From: an uncultured Blautia sp.
GTDB lineage: Bacteria > Bacillota > Clostridia > Lachnospirales > Lachnospiraceae
Direction: 5' to 3'
Length of the DNA stretch: 6,013 bases
Assembly (NCBI GenBank): GCA_900539525.1
Contig: UQCM01000104.1
Location: forward strand, 1-6,013
Shown here: one piece after another, positions 5,930-6,013 of the stretch
Layout: the number at the start of each line of letters is the position of its first letter
How positions within the stretch are numbered: position 1 is the stretch's first letter
Translations under genes and position numbers: made by a program
The notes under the pieces: generated by a model
What the model was told of the DNA's origin: nothing
Database searches by the model: none
The model's input: only the letters and a program-made list of their open reading frames with translations

Positions 5930-6013
5930 GCTAAACATGAGAAAGTAGCCATTTTTCAAAGAAAAATGAGCGGATTTCGAATGTTTTTCGGATTTTGGGA
6001 GCGCGAAGCGCGG
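5928..6013. repeat. Array of short inverted repeats, cut by the window edge
   Basis: CCGCT (5928-5932) and AGCGG (5969-5973) enclose a perfect 8-bp hairpin CATTTTTC-AAA-GAAAAATG (5950-5968). Then come CGAA/TTCG (5978-5981 and 5987-5990) and finally GCGC-GAA-GCGC at about 6001-6011. Together with the hairpin before it, this looks like one compact folded unit or an intergenic repeat that continues past the window. No supported gene is seen. Confidence 0.5.

Overview
The window looks like a chromosomal segment of a spore-forming Firmicute of class Clostridia, most like Lachnospiraceae. This rests on protein character: an Rrf2/IscR-type regulator followed by a short iscS-iscU-mnmA unit, a SpoVB-type MOP flippase and CotF-like coat proteins. 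It also rests on strong AAGGAGG-type ribosome sites and intergenic DNA that is AT-rich relative to the genes. The species cannot be named from the sequence alone.

Layout. Positions 1-120 hold no recognisable gene. On the minus strand, reading right to left, a four-gene unit iscR (3598-3140), iscS (3123-1930), iscU (1820-1377), mnmA (1261-170) is closed by a strong intrinsic terminator at 164-121. In front of iscR lies a near-consensus promoter (TTGACA, 17 bp, TATAGT). Just downstream of its predicted start point is a 23-bp near-perfect dyad, the likely IscR operator, so the unit is probably self-repressed. The regulator senses Fe-S status, IscS takes sulfur from cysteine, IscU is the scaffold, and MnmA uses the sulfur for 2-thiouridine at tRNA position 34. 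No hscA, hscB, fdx or iscA gene lies in this unit. Between iscU and mnmA the end of iscU has apparently been copied as about four 26-27 bp tandem units.

On the plus strand, divergent from iscR, is a sporulation set: a 512-residue SpoVB-like membrane protein (3733-5271), then two small genes (5307-5495 and 5508-5756). These resemble the N-terminal and C-terminal halves of the Bacillus coat protein CotF. No terminator separates the three genes, and a GC-rich terminator follows at 5813-5864.

The last 145 bases (about 5870-6013) are a chain of inverted repeats, including a roughly 19-bp hairpin. They look like part of a dispersed intergenic repeat or structured element cut by the window edge. 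No clearly new defence, mobile or RNA system was found. The points most worth checking are the iscU-end tandem duplication, the split CotF pair, the operator, the extra cysteines in MnmA and IscR, and the terminal hairpin array.
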